Of a DNA stretch of 64,000 nucleotides, positions 26,085 through 40,300 are shown in pieces. Location: positions 5,332,001 through 5,396,000 of the forward strand of contig NC_079878.1 of NCBI RefSeq assembly GCF_029227915.1, given 5' to 3'. This stretch comes from Hydractinia symbiolongicarpus (lineage: Eukaryota; Cnidaria; Hydrozoa; Anthoathecata; Hydractiniidae). How positions within the stretch are numbered: position 1 is the stretch's first letter; each line of letters opens with the position of its first letter. Position numbers and translations under genes: made by a program. The notes under the pieces were generated by a model. It did not search any database. It saw nothing but the letters and a program-made list of their open reading frames with translations, and was not told the origin of the DNA.

Positions 26085-27638
26085 TTTATCTATTTTGCTG
26101 CTAGAAAAGAAAAACAAATTCAATAATGCGAATCCTATCATCTGGTATCGTTAATCATTAAAGTTAAAATGACTTTACAATGTTTTTTTTACTTAAAAAC
26201 AAAGTTTTCGTAAAAATTAATTCTTTATTTTTACCTCTATTTTAAATGTCACAACTAAATTTCAATGGCTTTGCTAATATTGGAGTCCCTAATTACGAAA
26301 ATAGCTTTCACCTACAACATGCGTTCTTCGTCAAATTCGTTGAGTAAATGTCAGGTACAATATTTGCTGGCAAAAAATACGGCTTAAATTGAAAAAAACT
26401 GTTAAAACAATATTTGAGGAATTTGACCTTTCGAAACAAATCTTAATAAAAAGAAACAAGATTGTAATTTTCGATTTTGAGAGGTTTAAACCGGAACATA
26501 TTAACATGCTTAATGTTTCTGAAAGGCATGTTACAACTAAAGCAAGTTTCGGTTCAACGGTTGCACTTAGTCTACAGGCAATGTTTTTTTTATTTTGTTT
26601 TTATTTTGTTTTCTTATTAAGTTTGAGTTTGTTTACCTCCCCGGTAAAGCGCGTCACCTATGTTAATAATCCTTGTCAAAGTGCGTCATACACACATGTT
26701 AGTGTTTTACCGACGAGGATATCCTTATCTACATCTTCATTGTCAAAGTTAACTAAGCAAAAAAATACCTCACCTTCACACTACAATGAACAATTAAACA
26801 TCAACCATTTATTAATTAGTACTCCACAAGTAGCTTCGAAAGGCCATCAAACTTTGCTTCTATGTTCTAATCGTGTTATTATGTTGAAGTTTAATTTAAA
26901 GTACTCACAATTCAGAATGCAAGTAAACTAATATTTGTTTTGATTGGAAACGTTATATTTAGTCTACATTATACAGGATAGGCTTTAATAATACTAATAT
27001 AAAAATGTATTTGGTATGGTGTGAATAAAATCGTTGACATGTAACGTTTTCTGGCGTTCACATCGTTAAAATCATAAAACCTACGACGGGGAAGGGTATC
27101 TAGACGGTCATGAGTAGTACTGATGGTCTAAAGTGTCGCACTCCTACCAAGGTATTTTTTAAAAATTATTATGTAAGGAAGTGGAGAAATAAATGCTGTT
27201 TCTCATTGAAGTTTTTTTTTTATTTTGATTTATGCGAAAATCGATCGGGCGGACATGTAGTACTGATAACTAAATGCTTCACATCGCAAGAGAAGGTATG
27301 GCGTTTAAAAAAACTATTGCAGCAAATTAAAAAAAAATGACAAAAAATTACAAGCTAGCCTAACAAATATCAACACAGTTATGTTTAATGTTGATATGGA
27401 CAAATGTTAGCAACACAATCGCAGCAAGCATTTGATACACCGATGTACTCACTATCCATAGCCTGGGCGAGGCCTCCGTTTTAAAATAACCACAGTGTGA
27501 AATATCACTCTAGTCATTTTTCACAACCCAATTTCCAAGTATTGAGTCAAACAATTGGTGAAAAATTAGGATGGCAACAGAGCCAAACATAATCTTTGGT
27601 TATTTTAATTTTAATTCACCCAGCCCTTTGTTTTTGCA

Positions 27639-28073
27639 TTTGGCACAAACTGTGGTAGTGCACTTGTGCTATTTTTAATTACTGCGTTGTCCGCATACTC
27701 CTGTGAGTTTGCCTAATTGATTACGTAGCAGGCGTTAGACTGCTTCAGCACCGTTGTTTTAGCTTACGCACTGTTTTGGAATATCTTTTAGTTCCGCATA
27801 GAAAATATTCGGTGGGTCAATAGGCAGACCCGTTAAATAATGGCCAACCGCTAACACCAGGTCCCGTAGCTTTGATTCTATCATGGATCAATTTCACAAC
27901 CCGATCAGGAAGCGGTATAAGAAACAAAGCCTGGTCTGTCGATGTCCTTGTTTCTTAGGTCATCTCTTTTTCAACATACGATACTTATTTCACCGGAGAG
28001 TGAAATCGATCGAAAATCGATCGATTTTTCGATCAATCGATCGAAAATAAAAACTACCACAGTTTGTGCCAAA
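27639..28073. repeat. Possible MITE bounded by 20-bp perfect inverted repeats
   Basis: tttggcacaaactgtggtag at 27639-27658 is the exact reverse complement of 28054-28073. The pair encloses about 395 bp. No clear target duplication was found. Confidence 0.5.
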
Positions 28074-28095
28074 ATCGATCGAAATCGAAATCGAA
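28000..28095. promoter_or_regulatory. tcgatcga-rich cluster upstream of EXOSC10
   Basis: Six or more atcgat / tcgatcga words, several self-complementary, lie within 100 bp and 215-310 bp before the EXOSC10 ATG. They may be a promoter element or a small foldback; the sequence does not decide. Confidence 0.3.
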
Positions 28096-28309
28096 TAACA
28101 TGCTCGTCTTAACATCCGATATAAAAATGAGACAACTGGTCCTGGGATCGAGGTTGCTGGGGAAAACGAGGTTGCATAACTTCAAAGAGAATGAATCTGG
28201 GTTCGGGGACAAATCTTTTTTCAGCAATGTTTTGACCCTCCCGCCTGCGGTAAAGCCAATCTAAAATTTTTGGTCATCAGCCGAAAGTACTACAGAAAAA
28301 AAGGAAAGC

Positions 28310-31300
28310 ATGGATGCGACGAAAACAAATTCTACCACTGCAGAAGAAGGAAACTTTCCTGCGTTGGGACATTCTTCTTTGCAAGATTTTTCAAAGGTAA
28401 AACATTCATGTCCATCTTAAGCATAAACAATTTTTGTTAATGTGATAGCTAGCTTTTTGATGTGCTAAAATGCGAATGCTCTTTGGCTAGCTGTACTAGT
28501 AGTAGTCAATATTGCATGCGCTCCTGTCCTAAATCATTATATGTCTGGCCATGTAAATGTAAAATGTTCTGCACCTAACTATTCATAATCTCGAGCCATA
28601 AGTCTCTGCCTATATGTTTTTTGTGAAAGTTTATGTGCAAGGCTTTCACATGGAAATACAATGCTTGATACTCTGTTCCCGTTTAAAATAAACCATTATA
28701 GCTAATAAACACTGCAATATGAGTTATGCTTGGTTATATAATTTTTATTAATAGACATGTTGACATAACTGTGTTTATGATAGATAGATAGATGTGCATA
28801 TTTTACATGGCTAGGCTCACAAATATCGAGGGATATACCCTGTCTATTATTTCCAGGAGGGGCCATGGCGTAGATGGAGAGTCCTAGAGTATTTAATGCT
28901 CATTTTGAGCTACGCAGACCCAATTAGAGCCCACGCTCTACCAGACAACTCCCGGCAACATCCAACGGCCCACACAGTGTGCCATCTTCCCAATTTCCCT
29001 CACATGGCTTGGGTTAACCCGGGGCTATGGTAACATTCACTCGCCCATGTTGAATCACCGTCAAGAGGAATCGAACCCCGGTCTCTCGCACAGAGTACGA
29101 GAGCTATAACCACTAATCTACGGCGCCATGGCTTTGATGGGTAGTCCTGCAGTATTCTTTGAGCTACACAAACTTAATTAGAGGGTCAACGCACTGCCAG
29201 ACAACTCCCTGCAACATCCAACGCCCACACAGTGTGCCATATTCCCAATTTTCCTCACATGGCTTGGGTTAACCCAGAGCTATGGTAACATTTAGTTGCC
29301 TATATTGAATCGCCGCCAAGGGGAATCAAACCCCAGTCTCCCGTACAAAGTACAAGAGTGATAACCAGTAAACTATGGTGCCAAAGAAAATCCCCTGTGG
29401 TTTCCTGTTGTTTTGTAGTGGGTTGTAGCCCTTGTTTAGAAGGATAATCGCAAAACTCTTAGGAAAGGGTGGAATATGATTTTTTTAAAATGTATTTTAG
29501 GTGTTTGGTGGGGATGGGGTTTTAACCATGATGTTTGGCAAATTATTCTTTGCCAAAAGCAAGCAGCATAAAGACTTCGCACTGTGACATATAGTTAATT
29601 TCAGTTGTCATACATTTTATTTTATTGTATTTAGACTGTTTTACAAAAGGTAGTGTATGCTACACAACGTGCTAATGCTTTGGCAGGTCTATCAGAGGAT
29701 TTTGATTACTGGAATAGTTTCCCAGACTTTCGAGAATATTCCACGGAGCAAGGAGCACGTGTAGTGAACAAGTAAGTAAAAGTTAAAATAACCTTTTTGG
29801 ACCATTTGTCTACTTCTCTTTGTACGTTATTGTGAAGCAAATTGTTTAGGGAAATCTTTCCTAGGACGATAATTAACAAAATGCAATTTTAGTTTGTTGT
29901 TGCAATGCAACATTTCACAATGATTTTATATTTTTATTTAACAATATGAAGATAATAGTTTTGAGGAAATGAAATACTTGTTACGGAATTAAGGTGATCA
30001 TATGACCTATTAGAAAAACTCATCTTCAGAATTGTTTTAAGAAAATAATGCCTTTGTGCACAAATAAATTAAAATTGATACTATTTGAGAGTCCAAAAGG
30101 TTATGTGCCAAAAAAGTGTGTTTTCAGAGCAGAAATGCTTTTGTGGTAATTTTCATTTTAACGCACTCAGTGCTCTTTTTACTCAAAAATCTACATTCAA
30201 TTTAAATATCAAAGAAATGAAAAATGGAAGCATTTGGATTTTGTTCCTAGATGCTCACTAAATAAATTTCAAGTTTTTATAACTGAACAAAGTATAAAAT
30301 GGAGGCGGTGGTGGGAGTGACCAGAAAATTTTTCAGTTTTCAAAATCACAAAAACAAAAGTGATAAGTCAGGTCAAAATAATATGTCTATTTTTGTGATG
30401 TGACACTCATATGCTATTATGTATAAATTATAGTATTGGTGAATTGTTCCGCCATCATGCAGTTCAATGTGCTTGGTCATCAGGAACAACTTCAGTTAAA
30501 GATGTTGAGGAGCGTTTTGAAAGACTTGTTGATGCAAATGATATAATGTTAGAAAATGTGGTGAGTGGTTATAATTAGTAACTCAAAAAATTGACTTATA
30601 GTCATTAAAGTATTAAAAATTGTTTTTTTCTTCAAAACATTTTTTATAAGAAATAAATTTCTTATAAAAAATGTTTACAAAACTTACATTTGGCTAAAAT
30701 TTAGGAACACTTGAAGAACATAAAATTTTTAGGCTCACAAATTTTACAAATATTTCATCCGAAACCACATATAGGAATTATATTTTGTCGCTGGGTCTCT
30801 GAGAAGCTAAAATACCTTTAAGAAAGCTCAAGTCAACAGTTTTTTTTTGTTTTTTGTTTTATGAACATAATTCTAAAAATAAAAATTTCAGTCTTGAAAT
30901 TTAGAACCTTAAAATATAGGAATATTTCTACCAAAAAAAGAATCTTTAAAATGACTGCTGTTATAAAACAGTTGATTACTACAGTGGAAAAGGTAATCTA
31001 ATCTATTATATAATTAATATAACTAATTTTTGCATATATTTATTCTGATAAAAATTTTAGTAATCTGTCAAATTATTGCATTGTATTGTTTTGAACTGAA
31101 TAAGATTTTATAATGATCTAAGCACATCATTTTTGTAAAGTGGCATGTTTGCGGCACTCTAGTCGCTGGTGGAATACACCATACTTCACTACTTCTGTTA
31201 ACATCCAGGCCTATGAAGTCTGTTAAAAACCATTTCCAGTACTTCAGATATTTTAAAGGTTTGATAAGTTGCATTACCAAGTACATTGCATTGCAGAGTC

Positions 31301-34300
31301 TATGAAGGAGGATGTTATTTTTCAAAAAGATAAATAATAATATATAAATATATATAAATACTCAGATAAAATATTTTCAAATATACGTTGTTATATGTTT
31401 TAAAAAATAAGTTGTACTTTCTACTACTTATTTCATTATTCAAAGGGATCCCTTCTTGATGAGGCTTCTGGTCTAAAGAAAAATGACAAACCCATATTAC
31501 CTCCTTCCATGAAACAGAGCACTCCTATTGTGTCAAGTTGGAATAAAAGACAGGTAAATTGACAAATACAATATTTTAAATATGGAATGTAATAAATCGA
31601 TTTTGTTTCAAGTTGCCATCCCATCTGTCATTTTTAGGGCGAATCTGGTGGAAATAGACAATCTACCTACAAACTTCTAATGGCAAAAAATATAGAGAGA
31701 CCACAGTTAAAATGGTTAGATAAGATTGATAACTCCAATACACCCTTCATGCCATACTTGAAAAGTAAACCAAATGCAGTAAAAGAACTGGAATGTAAGT
31801 TGTTAACCATTCTTTTTATAAGAATAATATAAATAAGTGTTATAGAAACAAGTATTTATTCATATGTAATGGTGGTTATGTGCTTAATTTAATAGTGGTG
31901 TTAATGAATTAGAGAACTTAAATATCATCATCATCATCATTATTCCCGGCTTAACGTCCGTTTTCAATGCTAGCATGGGTTGGATGGTGTATATTAATGA
32001 CCTTCTTCCAATCTGATCTAGACTGTGTTAGATGTAAACTCAACTTCCTCTGTATCAAGTCTGTCCTTATAACCTCCTGCCAAGTCTTTCTCGGTCTGCC
32101 TCTGGGCTTTACCCCAGGAACTATAAAGTCTCTGCACTTTCTTACCCAATTATCCCCCTCCATTCTTTCCAAGTGCCCCAGCCAATTCAATCTTCTTATC
32201 TGGATAACATCTATTCTACGGATACTTAGCCTGCTTCTTAGCTCATCTGAATTCTTTCTGTCTCTCAGACTGGTGTTACACATCCACCTAACCATTCTCG
32301 TATCATTCCTTTCTAAACGGTCAAGATCTTCCTGCTTCACTGCCCATGTCTCACTACCCTACAACATAACACTTCTTACACAGGCCTCATGCAACCTACC
32401 TCTTAGCTCAATTGACAAGACTCTGCTAGTCAACAAAGGAAGTAACTCTCTGAACTTTTTCCAAGCAGAACCTATCCTGCAAGTAACACTTCTTCCAACA
32501 CCCCCTTCACTGCCCAACATATCACCTAGGTAACAGAAGTTCTCAACTATCTCTAACGAGCCACTGTTGTACATCATTGAAGCTGGAAATACTTCATTCT
32601 CTCTAATCTCACCTTTGCAACGCTTGCATGCAAACTGAATGTCAGCTCTTAACCTTCCACCAATACTACTGCACTTCTTATGTACCCATTGCTTGCAAGT
32701 TTGACAAAAAATTGAGTTACTAACCAAATATATAAAGTTAAAAATAATTAGAAATATATAATATAGCAGATGTTTACCTATTCTGTTAATCTGATCGTAG
32801 CTTGTCTTATCACTTTGTTTAACTCATGTTAGGTGCAGTGTCAAGCGCTTTTATTAGTTTTTCACTTTTCTATAAGCATGATTTTTTTTGTATATAGATG
32901 ATGCAATGGAAACAGATGATGTAGTTGCTGACTTTATACACCAGCAAAGGATAGGGGGGGAGAAATATGATAATATAAAGTAAGTGATAAAATAATGGTC
33001 ACTGTGGCTCTGGGAATTCCACAAAATTCTGGAAAAAAGAAGCTTACTATGAAGAATCCTTGGAATTTTGAGAAAAAACCTGGGTAATTGAATTAGAAAA
33101 AATGTCTAGCTAAAAGAGGAATAGATTATTATGCAACAAGGGGTTAATGCACCAGTAATACCTGTTTAAAAGTCATAGAGATGTTTGAATCCTAAGTTTG
33201 AATATAGTACCAACATTATTTTGAAGTTTGTCGTTTTACAGCACATCAGAAATATCTCATGAAAAAAAGGTTTAAATCTTAAAGTTTTCACCAAGTTTGT
33301 TTCTAATGTTGTGCAAATATAATAACTTAAAATTGTGTGGAATTCCCTTTTTTAACATTCGATTTCACATCATATTTTAGAAATTTTGGCAATTCTTATT
33401 CTTATGACAAACAATCTATATATAAAAAATTGTTTCTCAAAGGTGTTTTTATTTGGGAGCTTTGAAGAGATTATCATTCAAGCAAATACAGTAAAGTTGT
33501 GGCAGTATTTCTTTGCCCAATCTAGAGTTCATAATATTCTGGACTTCATAATAAAATTCACAATATTTAATATTTATTGTGATTTGTTGATTTGTTTGTT
33601 TGTTTGTTAGTCATCCATATGTATACGAGATTTCACACTTCGAACTGAATGATTGGCAGTTAGAAGAAACGCCTCCACAGGTAAAATCACAGCATGATGT
33701 TAAAAGGATTGACAGCAGCTGTTCAAATGGGAAGACTATTATATACGTAAAAATAAATCAGTTTATTGTGGGCTCGGGTTGAAAGCAACATGTAGAAGAA
33801 GTTGCCGAAACTTGTTTTATATTATCATTTATCACACAATCATTCTTTTAAAGAATTGTATTTAGATTGTGTATAACATTATTTAGGTACTTTACAACAA
33901 TTCAGAGCTAAACCTCAGTCTTAAACAACTCAGTTGCTTATAAAAAGTGTGTTTCACATAAAATTTTTTCTTGCATTCCTTGCATCCAAAATAATTTTGG
34001 TTTTTGTTGTAGGTATATTCGCAAATACAAGAAATGTCTCTCTCCTATGTTGATTCACAAGTGCTGTTAGATGATATGATGAATAAACTGAAGCAGGCCA
34101 AAGAAATTGCCATTGATTTAGAGGTAGGAGCAAAAAATGTGTTACTAAGAATATTTCATTAAAAGAAATTCAAATGACCATTTATGTTTGTGTTTTAGCA
34201 TCACTCCTACCGTTCATTCCAAGGTTTTGTATGTTTGATGCAACTTTCAACGCGTACAGAAGACTTCATTGTGGATACATTAAAGCTTCGAGACGAGTTA

Positions 34301-37300
34301 CATGTACTTAATGAGGTCTTCACTGATCCGGCCATTGTTAAAGTAAGAATAACCAGTTTTTATAATCAGAGATAGTAGTCAGAGAGAGTACTTCAACAGA
34401 CTTTATATGTATAGTTTTTTATATGGAGGTTGTAGTTTTTCTATGTTAAAAGAAAAATTAATTTACCTTGCCTTCCGAAAGGCTTTACAGTATGTTTGGA
34501 ATCATGTGGTGGCTTTCACAAAAACTTTGCACAGTGAATATAAAAAAACAGTTTGACATACCAATGACATTTTTTTACAATAACATTTTTAAATAAAAAT
34601 TACTCTGTTTATTGAGATATCATTAATTGGAACATATGGAAAATACCTACCTGATAGTATTTTTTGTCCAAATCAGCCCAAAACTGCTTTGTTTTCAGAA
34701 CAACTGTCAGATGAGCACTCACTAGTGCTTATTTTTGCACAAGTTTGAAGGAAATAAAATGTTTCAAACCTTAGAAAAATTTGTTCATTATTAAAATACT
34801 GTATATTGAATGTGCAAGATATTTATCTGTTTTGTTTTTGTTTATTTGAGAAGGTAACCAGCCTAGTTTGATGAATCGCAACATTCAATCCCTTACTGTT
34901 ACTGAGTAAACTAAACTACAGCTTCTCTTATTTGTTTCCTTCGCATAATTTTTTTTTGTGCAGGTACTTCATGGTGCAGACATGGATATTGGTTGGTTGC
35001 AACGTGATTTTGGTGTTTACATTGTAAATATGTTTGATACTGGACAAGCAGCTCGAACATTACATGAAGAACGATTTTCACTGGCTCACCTACTGCATAA
35101 GTACTGTGATGTAACTGCACAAAAGCAATTCCAGTTGGCTGATTGGAGGATAAGGTATACTTGATGTATTTACTTTAAGTATAAATTATTTGTTCGTTTT
35201 ATTTACTTTTCTCAACAATTACTAACTATAATATCTAAGAGAATTGAGAAAGATAGACTAGACAAAGCACGTCTATACGACAAAATCGTTTCAGTTTTAT
35301 ATTCTTTTTAATTAAAACGCTTTTCCACCAAGGATTGATTTAAAGCTCATCATTCTAAAGTTATTTTTTTAGTACTGGTTAAACAAGAAACCAACATTCT
35401 GTCCAGGTCGTTTAAGTAATCATAAAGTGCTCAAAAACTAAAAACTATATGTGTGAATGTGTGTGATAAGGGTGCAGCTTGTACATCTTTTCATCAAATT
35501 TCTTTAATACAAGTGCAATATTTCACACCATGTTTTTTTAATTACGGTAAAAGAAATTAAACTGACAACATACTCTAAAAAATGGCTGATTTTTTATAAC
35601 TGTATTTACTACAAGAGCTTGCAGTACTATGAATTTGTTAGAAATAGATAACAATGTTTATTAAAATAATTTGACGGTTAAAAAAAGGTCATAATATACA
35701 GACTTATAGTGTAATAGCTTGACTGCGAAACAAAATATGATGCATAGTGAAAGTTAAAAATGTATTTTTAGCTATTTTTTGTTCAGTAAAGAAGGCTTCA
35801 TAAGTTGAACTTTTACAATGGTTGTATATTACAGAATGGAACTTGTAAAATTGAATAAAATCACGCTAGCTTAGCCTATAAACATGTGAAAATGTTTTTC
35901 CATTAACAATTATCACTAACACCTTTTTCTTTTCTAAAAGCTTTGTATTTTGCTTTTTATATGTTTTTCATGTAAAAATATTGTCATATTTTCTAGCTAT
36001 GTTTAAATATTAAAGCCATTTTAAGATATTGGCTACAAACGTAGATTTTGAGGGAGCATGCTTAAGTTCAGCCCTAACTGGCTATCTATCTAGGTTTTTT
36101 ACTGAAGATGCAATAAAGTTTTTTGGAAAAGGATACTACTTGTATACAGATATGCAAGATGGTTTACCTGTACTAAGTGCTCAGCTCAGTGTTATGATTA
36201 ATTTTTGAACTTTAAAATGGGTTAAAACAGGTTGTAAATCTGTGTTTTTATAATAATGTGTGTGCGTGCTCGAGTTAAGACATACTGCATACCTGTACTA
36301 GAGCGCTCAATCTGAATGTGTGGCACACAGGCTGGGTAACACAGTTAACCTGGCGTTTCAACACCGAGGCTCCCACCTAATTTTTTACTATTATCGTAAA
36401 TCTTCTGTGTTTGAGTATTAAATTACCTTAGTGTCTATGGTATTCCTATGCTGTATAAAGCAATGTCTGGTTACCTTTTCTGAGTAGAGGTGTAGATAAC
36501 CTATATCATGCATCTTATTTCTACCGTGTAATATTGTAATCACGATAGCCAACAACCTGGAAATAAAAACCACTTATGCAAGAAAGTATATAAAAAAACA
36601 TTACTGAAAGTTGTTGTGCCCCTTTTGGTACCTCCACAACAGACTTTGTAATGCAACTCGTAAATTTGCTACATAATACCATTTTTCATCCTCTCTTCGA
36701 GTTTCATCCATTAGTACAATAGTTTTTTGTTAACGTTAAATATTTCATTTGTGCAGTGGGAGGGTATAAGTTGGTTTTCATATACCCTGATCAACAAATA
36801 TCGCAATGCAAACAAATTGGTCGAAAAACCATCCAATGAAGTAATAATTAGACATATTTATGAATAAGAAAATGCGACTAAAATATGAATTTGTCAATGA
36901 AGGTAGCTAGTACATCGGTGCCTATTTGCACGTAATAGTTTTTATTTTTTTTATAAGATAAGAGTTGTGACTAGACTTAAATATTCCTAGCGATGCAACG
37001 ATAATGTTTTTGTTTACAGACCGCTGCCAGATGAGATGATCAGATATGCACGTGAGGATACCCACTATCTGCTTTATATTTATGATGTGTTACGAAATAA
37101 GCTGATCTCACATGGCAACGAAATGAAGAACCTGCTGAGAAGCGTTTATTCGAAAAGTTCTGCTATTTGTTCTACGGTTTGTGATATTTTGCGTTTACTA
37201 CCTCTTTCCGGTATTTTATAGGTTTCTTCATTAATTTTTGTTATTTCATGGTTAAATGGATAAATTACCGGATGTGCTTAAATTCTTCACACAATTACAA

Positions 37301-40300
37301 CTCTAGGGGTACCATTTTTGCAGGGATAATTATCATTAAAGTCCTAATTTATAGGCTGTACTTTCACACCCTAGGTTTATAACGAGAGATGAAGAATGAC
37401 CTGAAAATTTAAATCATGAAGGCTTATTTTGTAATTGTCAATTTCAAAATGCGACATAATTTGTCAGGAATTTAATATTCATCCATTTTATGTGATATAC
37501 AATTAACGAAAAGTGCATCAAAGAAAAGATGTATTGTTAACAGCTATAAAGCAGCATGTTTTCCCACAACATGTTTTTTCAGCAACTGTATAGTTCATCT
37601 GTAACCTAAGAGAGACGATGTGGCCACGAGTGTTCAAACTAACCGAAACACAATTGAAACAAAGTATTTTACAGAAAAATAGTAACTATAGTTTTTAAAA
37701 CGAATTTGTTTCTTTTTTAGATTTATCACAAGCCCATGTTCTTTCCTGATTCTCATTTTGCCGTGTACCAGAAATATAGAGGAAGATTGAACCCGAAACA
37801 GGTTTGAATATAGAGCTTTTTTTGTAACGAAGGAGTGTTTGTGTAGAGTTTTAAAAACATATTTCGTATAACTATGTCGAATGTTGTGTAACCGGCTTAA
37901 TTCTGCTAGGTTTATTGTGACATTGTGCTGTACATAGAAAACATAGTAGTTTTTATGTGATTTCCTCTTACGTGTGTTTTAGCTTGAGTGCTTAAGACTT
38001 GTTTATGGCTGGCGTGACAAAACTGCTCGCGAAGAAGATGAGAGTTATGGGTAATTTTTCTTTGCTACTATGTAATTTCAAATTTTTGATTGGTTCATTT
38101 CTAATTTAGATTTATCTCCAGCTTTAAATATTATTTTCTTTTTCAGTTACACTTTGCCGAATCACATGATGTTTCAAATTGCAGAAAATTTACCAAAGTA
38201 TTTCTTGTTTTGTTTCCTTTTACATCTCTATGTGCGTAACCCTTCGTTTGTTTCACGTTTTCTCAGAAGTCATTCCAAAATCTTGTCATTTTTTTTCGAA
38301 GGGCACCACTTCATATCTCCCTTTTTTATACATGCATAATCATTAGTCATTTTTTTTTGTTTTATCAGAGTTTACTTTAATTTTGAATATCCTGAAGTTA
38401 TTTTAAAACCTGTTTTTTCTTTAAGGGAACCACCTGGAGTAATAGCATGCTGCAATCCTGTCCCTCCATTAGTGAAGCAAAGAGTAATGGATATACACCA
38501 ACTGGTTTTACAGGCTAGAGAATTTGATCCAGTTAAGGTATCAATACTCCCTCAATTCCCGCTGCCACTTATTTGTGATAAAAAAATATTAAAAGTTGTT
38601 TTGTCATATATTTGCGGCCATTAGCAGTCTAAAATTCGATGTATAATGTCTCTAACCTCAATAATTGACTTTTGTTTGGATATGTAGACACGGCCAGTTA
38701 TGACCGAAACAACGGAACATAGGGAGCAGGTGTGTGCTTTATTTCTTCATCTTAATTGAATCTTACTTTCGATTTAATATTAACTCGAGGTTTATTTTAT
38801 AGACTGACGCTACAGACGTTCTTCAAACAAAATGTGAGTAACACCTGTTTGTTATACGTTGTAAGAAGGTCTCTTTGAAACTTTTTGTATGAAAGTTACT
38901 TAACATCCTGATCATCTTTGTCTCATAACATAATGTTGAATGTTTTAATGCCTCTAAGGAGGGCTTGGCAAAGATTTCTCCACGCCTTTGTTAAACAGCA
39001 GTTAGGCTTAAGATTATCTGAGCTAGGCATGACGTAGTACGGCGTATAAATAGGCTGTTGGAACCAAAACACTGAATGCTAAAGTATCTCAACTGTATAT
39101 TCTTTATGTTCTCTAACAGCTGGTTGTTGATTTGATCTCTGTTGTTCTTGTCTAGTTGATTCTTCTGTGTTTCACACCAAAACCGGTTTTGAAATATACA
39201 ATATCACTGGACCTCCTGTCACCATAAAGAAGCCATCGTTAACTGCATTTGAAGAAATGGTAAAGGTACCTTTCTTTTGTTTTTATAAACCCAAGATCAT
39301 ATAGTTGGAGTATGATCATGTAAAAACGCTCAGCATAACAGATTAAACTAACAAATGCATTATTTAATTCCTTTTCATGTATTTAGTTATATATATCATA
39401 TATTTTTCATTTAATTAGTTTGCCTTTACCTTTAATTTTTAAAGCTTACATTTTATTTGAGAAGAGAGGAGAATCACATTCAACGTACATCTTCGTCTTA
39501 CGTATGTTTTAAACGTGCAATAAATAAATGAATAAATACAAAATGTTTCAAACCATTTTTAGGAGCATTTAGAAATCACCGAAGGGAAAAGAAAAGCAAA
39601 AGAAATAATATCAGTGCTTAGAAGTCCGTTTGAAATGGTAAGGGTAAAAGAAAGTATAATGTAAGCTTGCTTTAAGATTTCAAGATTCTGTTTTCTTATG
39701 TTACTTGTTTTTTTAGTATTTACCCAACACAGGCAAGGAAGCTGTCAATCCCAACGTTGTAAGTATTTACAGAATGTATTTTTCACGCCATGACGAGGTC
39801 TGTTCTTTCGCTTACATGCGCCATGTTGCTAGAAGCAAAAGTACAGACGATTCACACGATACATAAATCTGCACTTGTGCTTTCTAGATTAATCAAACAT
39901 GGCAGACGGCTAGCAAGGAAAAATTAGTTGAGCAGAACGAGGAATTAATTCTTGTAAAAGGTATAAAGGTTTGATATGTGATAACATTAAATGACAAGCT
40001 TCAGAAAATAATTCATTATGGAGTGTTCTGAAATAAAACAGAACAGTTCTTTTAATTATAATGCACGCCTGCGTTTGATTTCTGTGTCCAGATGACGTGG
40101 TTATGATCACGTGGTAAAGATCACGTGGTTCCAGATGACGTGGTTCAAATGACGTGGTTCGGATCACATGGCTCAAATCACGTGGAAAAGATATGTTTAA
40201 GCAAAATGCAGTTATTAGTAACAACCTTTATTGACTCATCCTAATAAGAAATACAGCTTTAATTCGCGGAAAACTTGAAAATCGTGTAGTTTTAAGAAAG

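Larger units (their letters stand above)
26085..28309. other. Intergenic region between SLC22 and EXOSC10
   Basis: Should hold both divergent promoters. The 5'-UTR acceptor of SLC22 lies near 26100. A 20-bp perfect inverted repeat (27639-27658 and 28054-28073) and a dense tcgatcga cluster at 28000-28095 precede EXOSC10. A 180-residue frame at 26389-26931 has no recognisable feature and starts with TTG, so it is not called. Confidence 0.5.

Noticed and set aside
26389-26931. 180-codon plus-strand frame with a hydrophobic segment.
   Set aside because: TTG start, odd composition, no recognisable motif; probably chance in AT-rich DNA.
31967-32533. 188-codon plus-strand frame.
   Set aside because: Antisense shadow of the LINE reverse transcriptase fragment.
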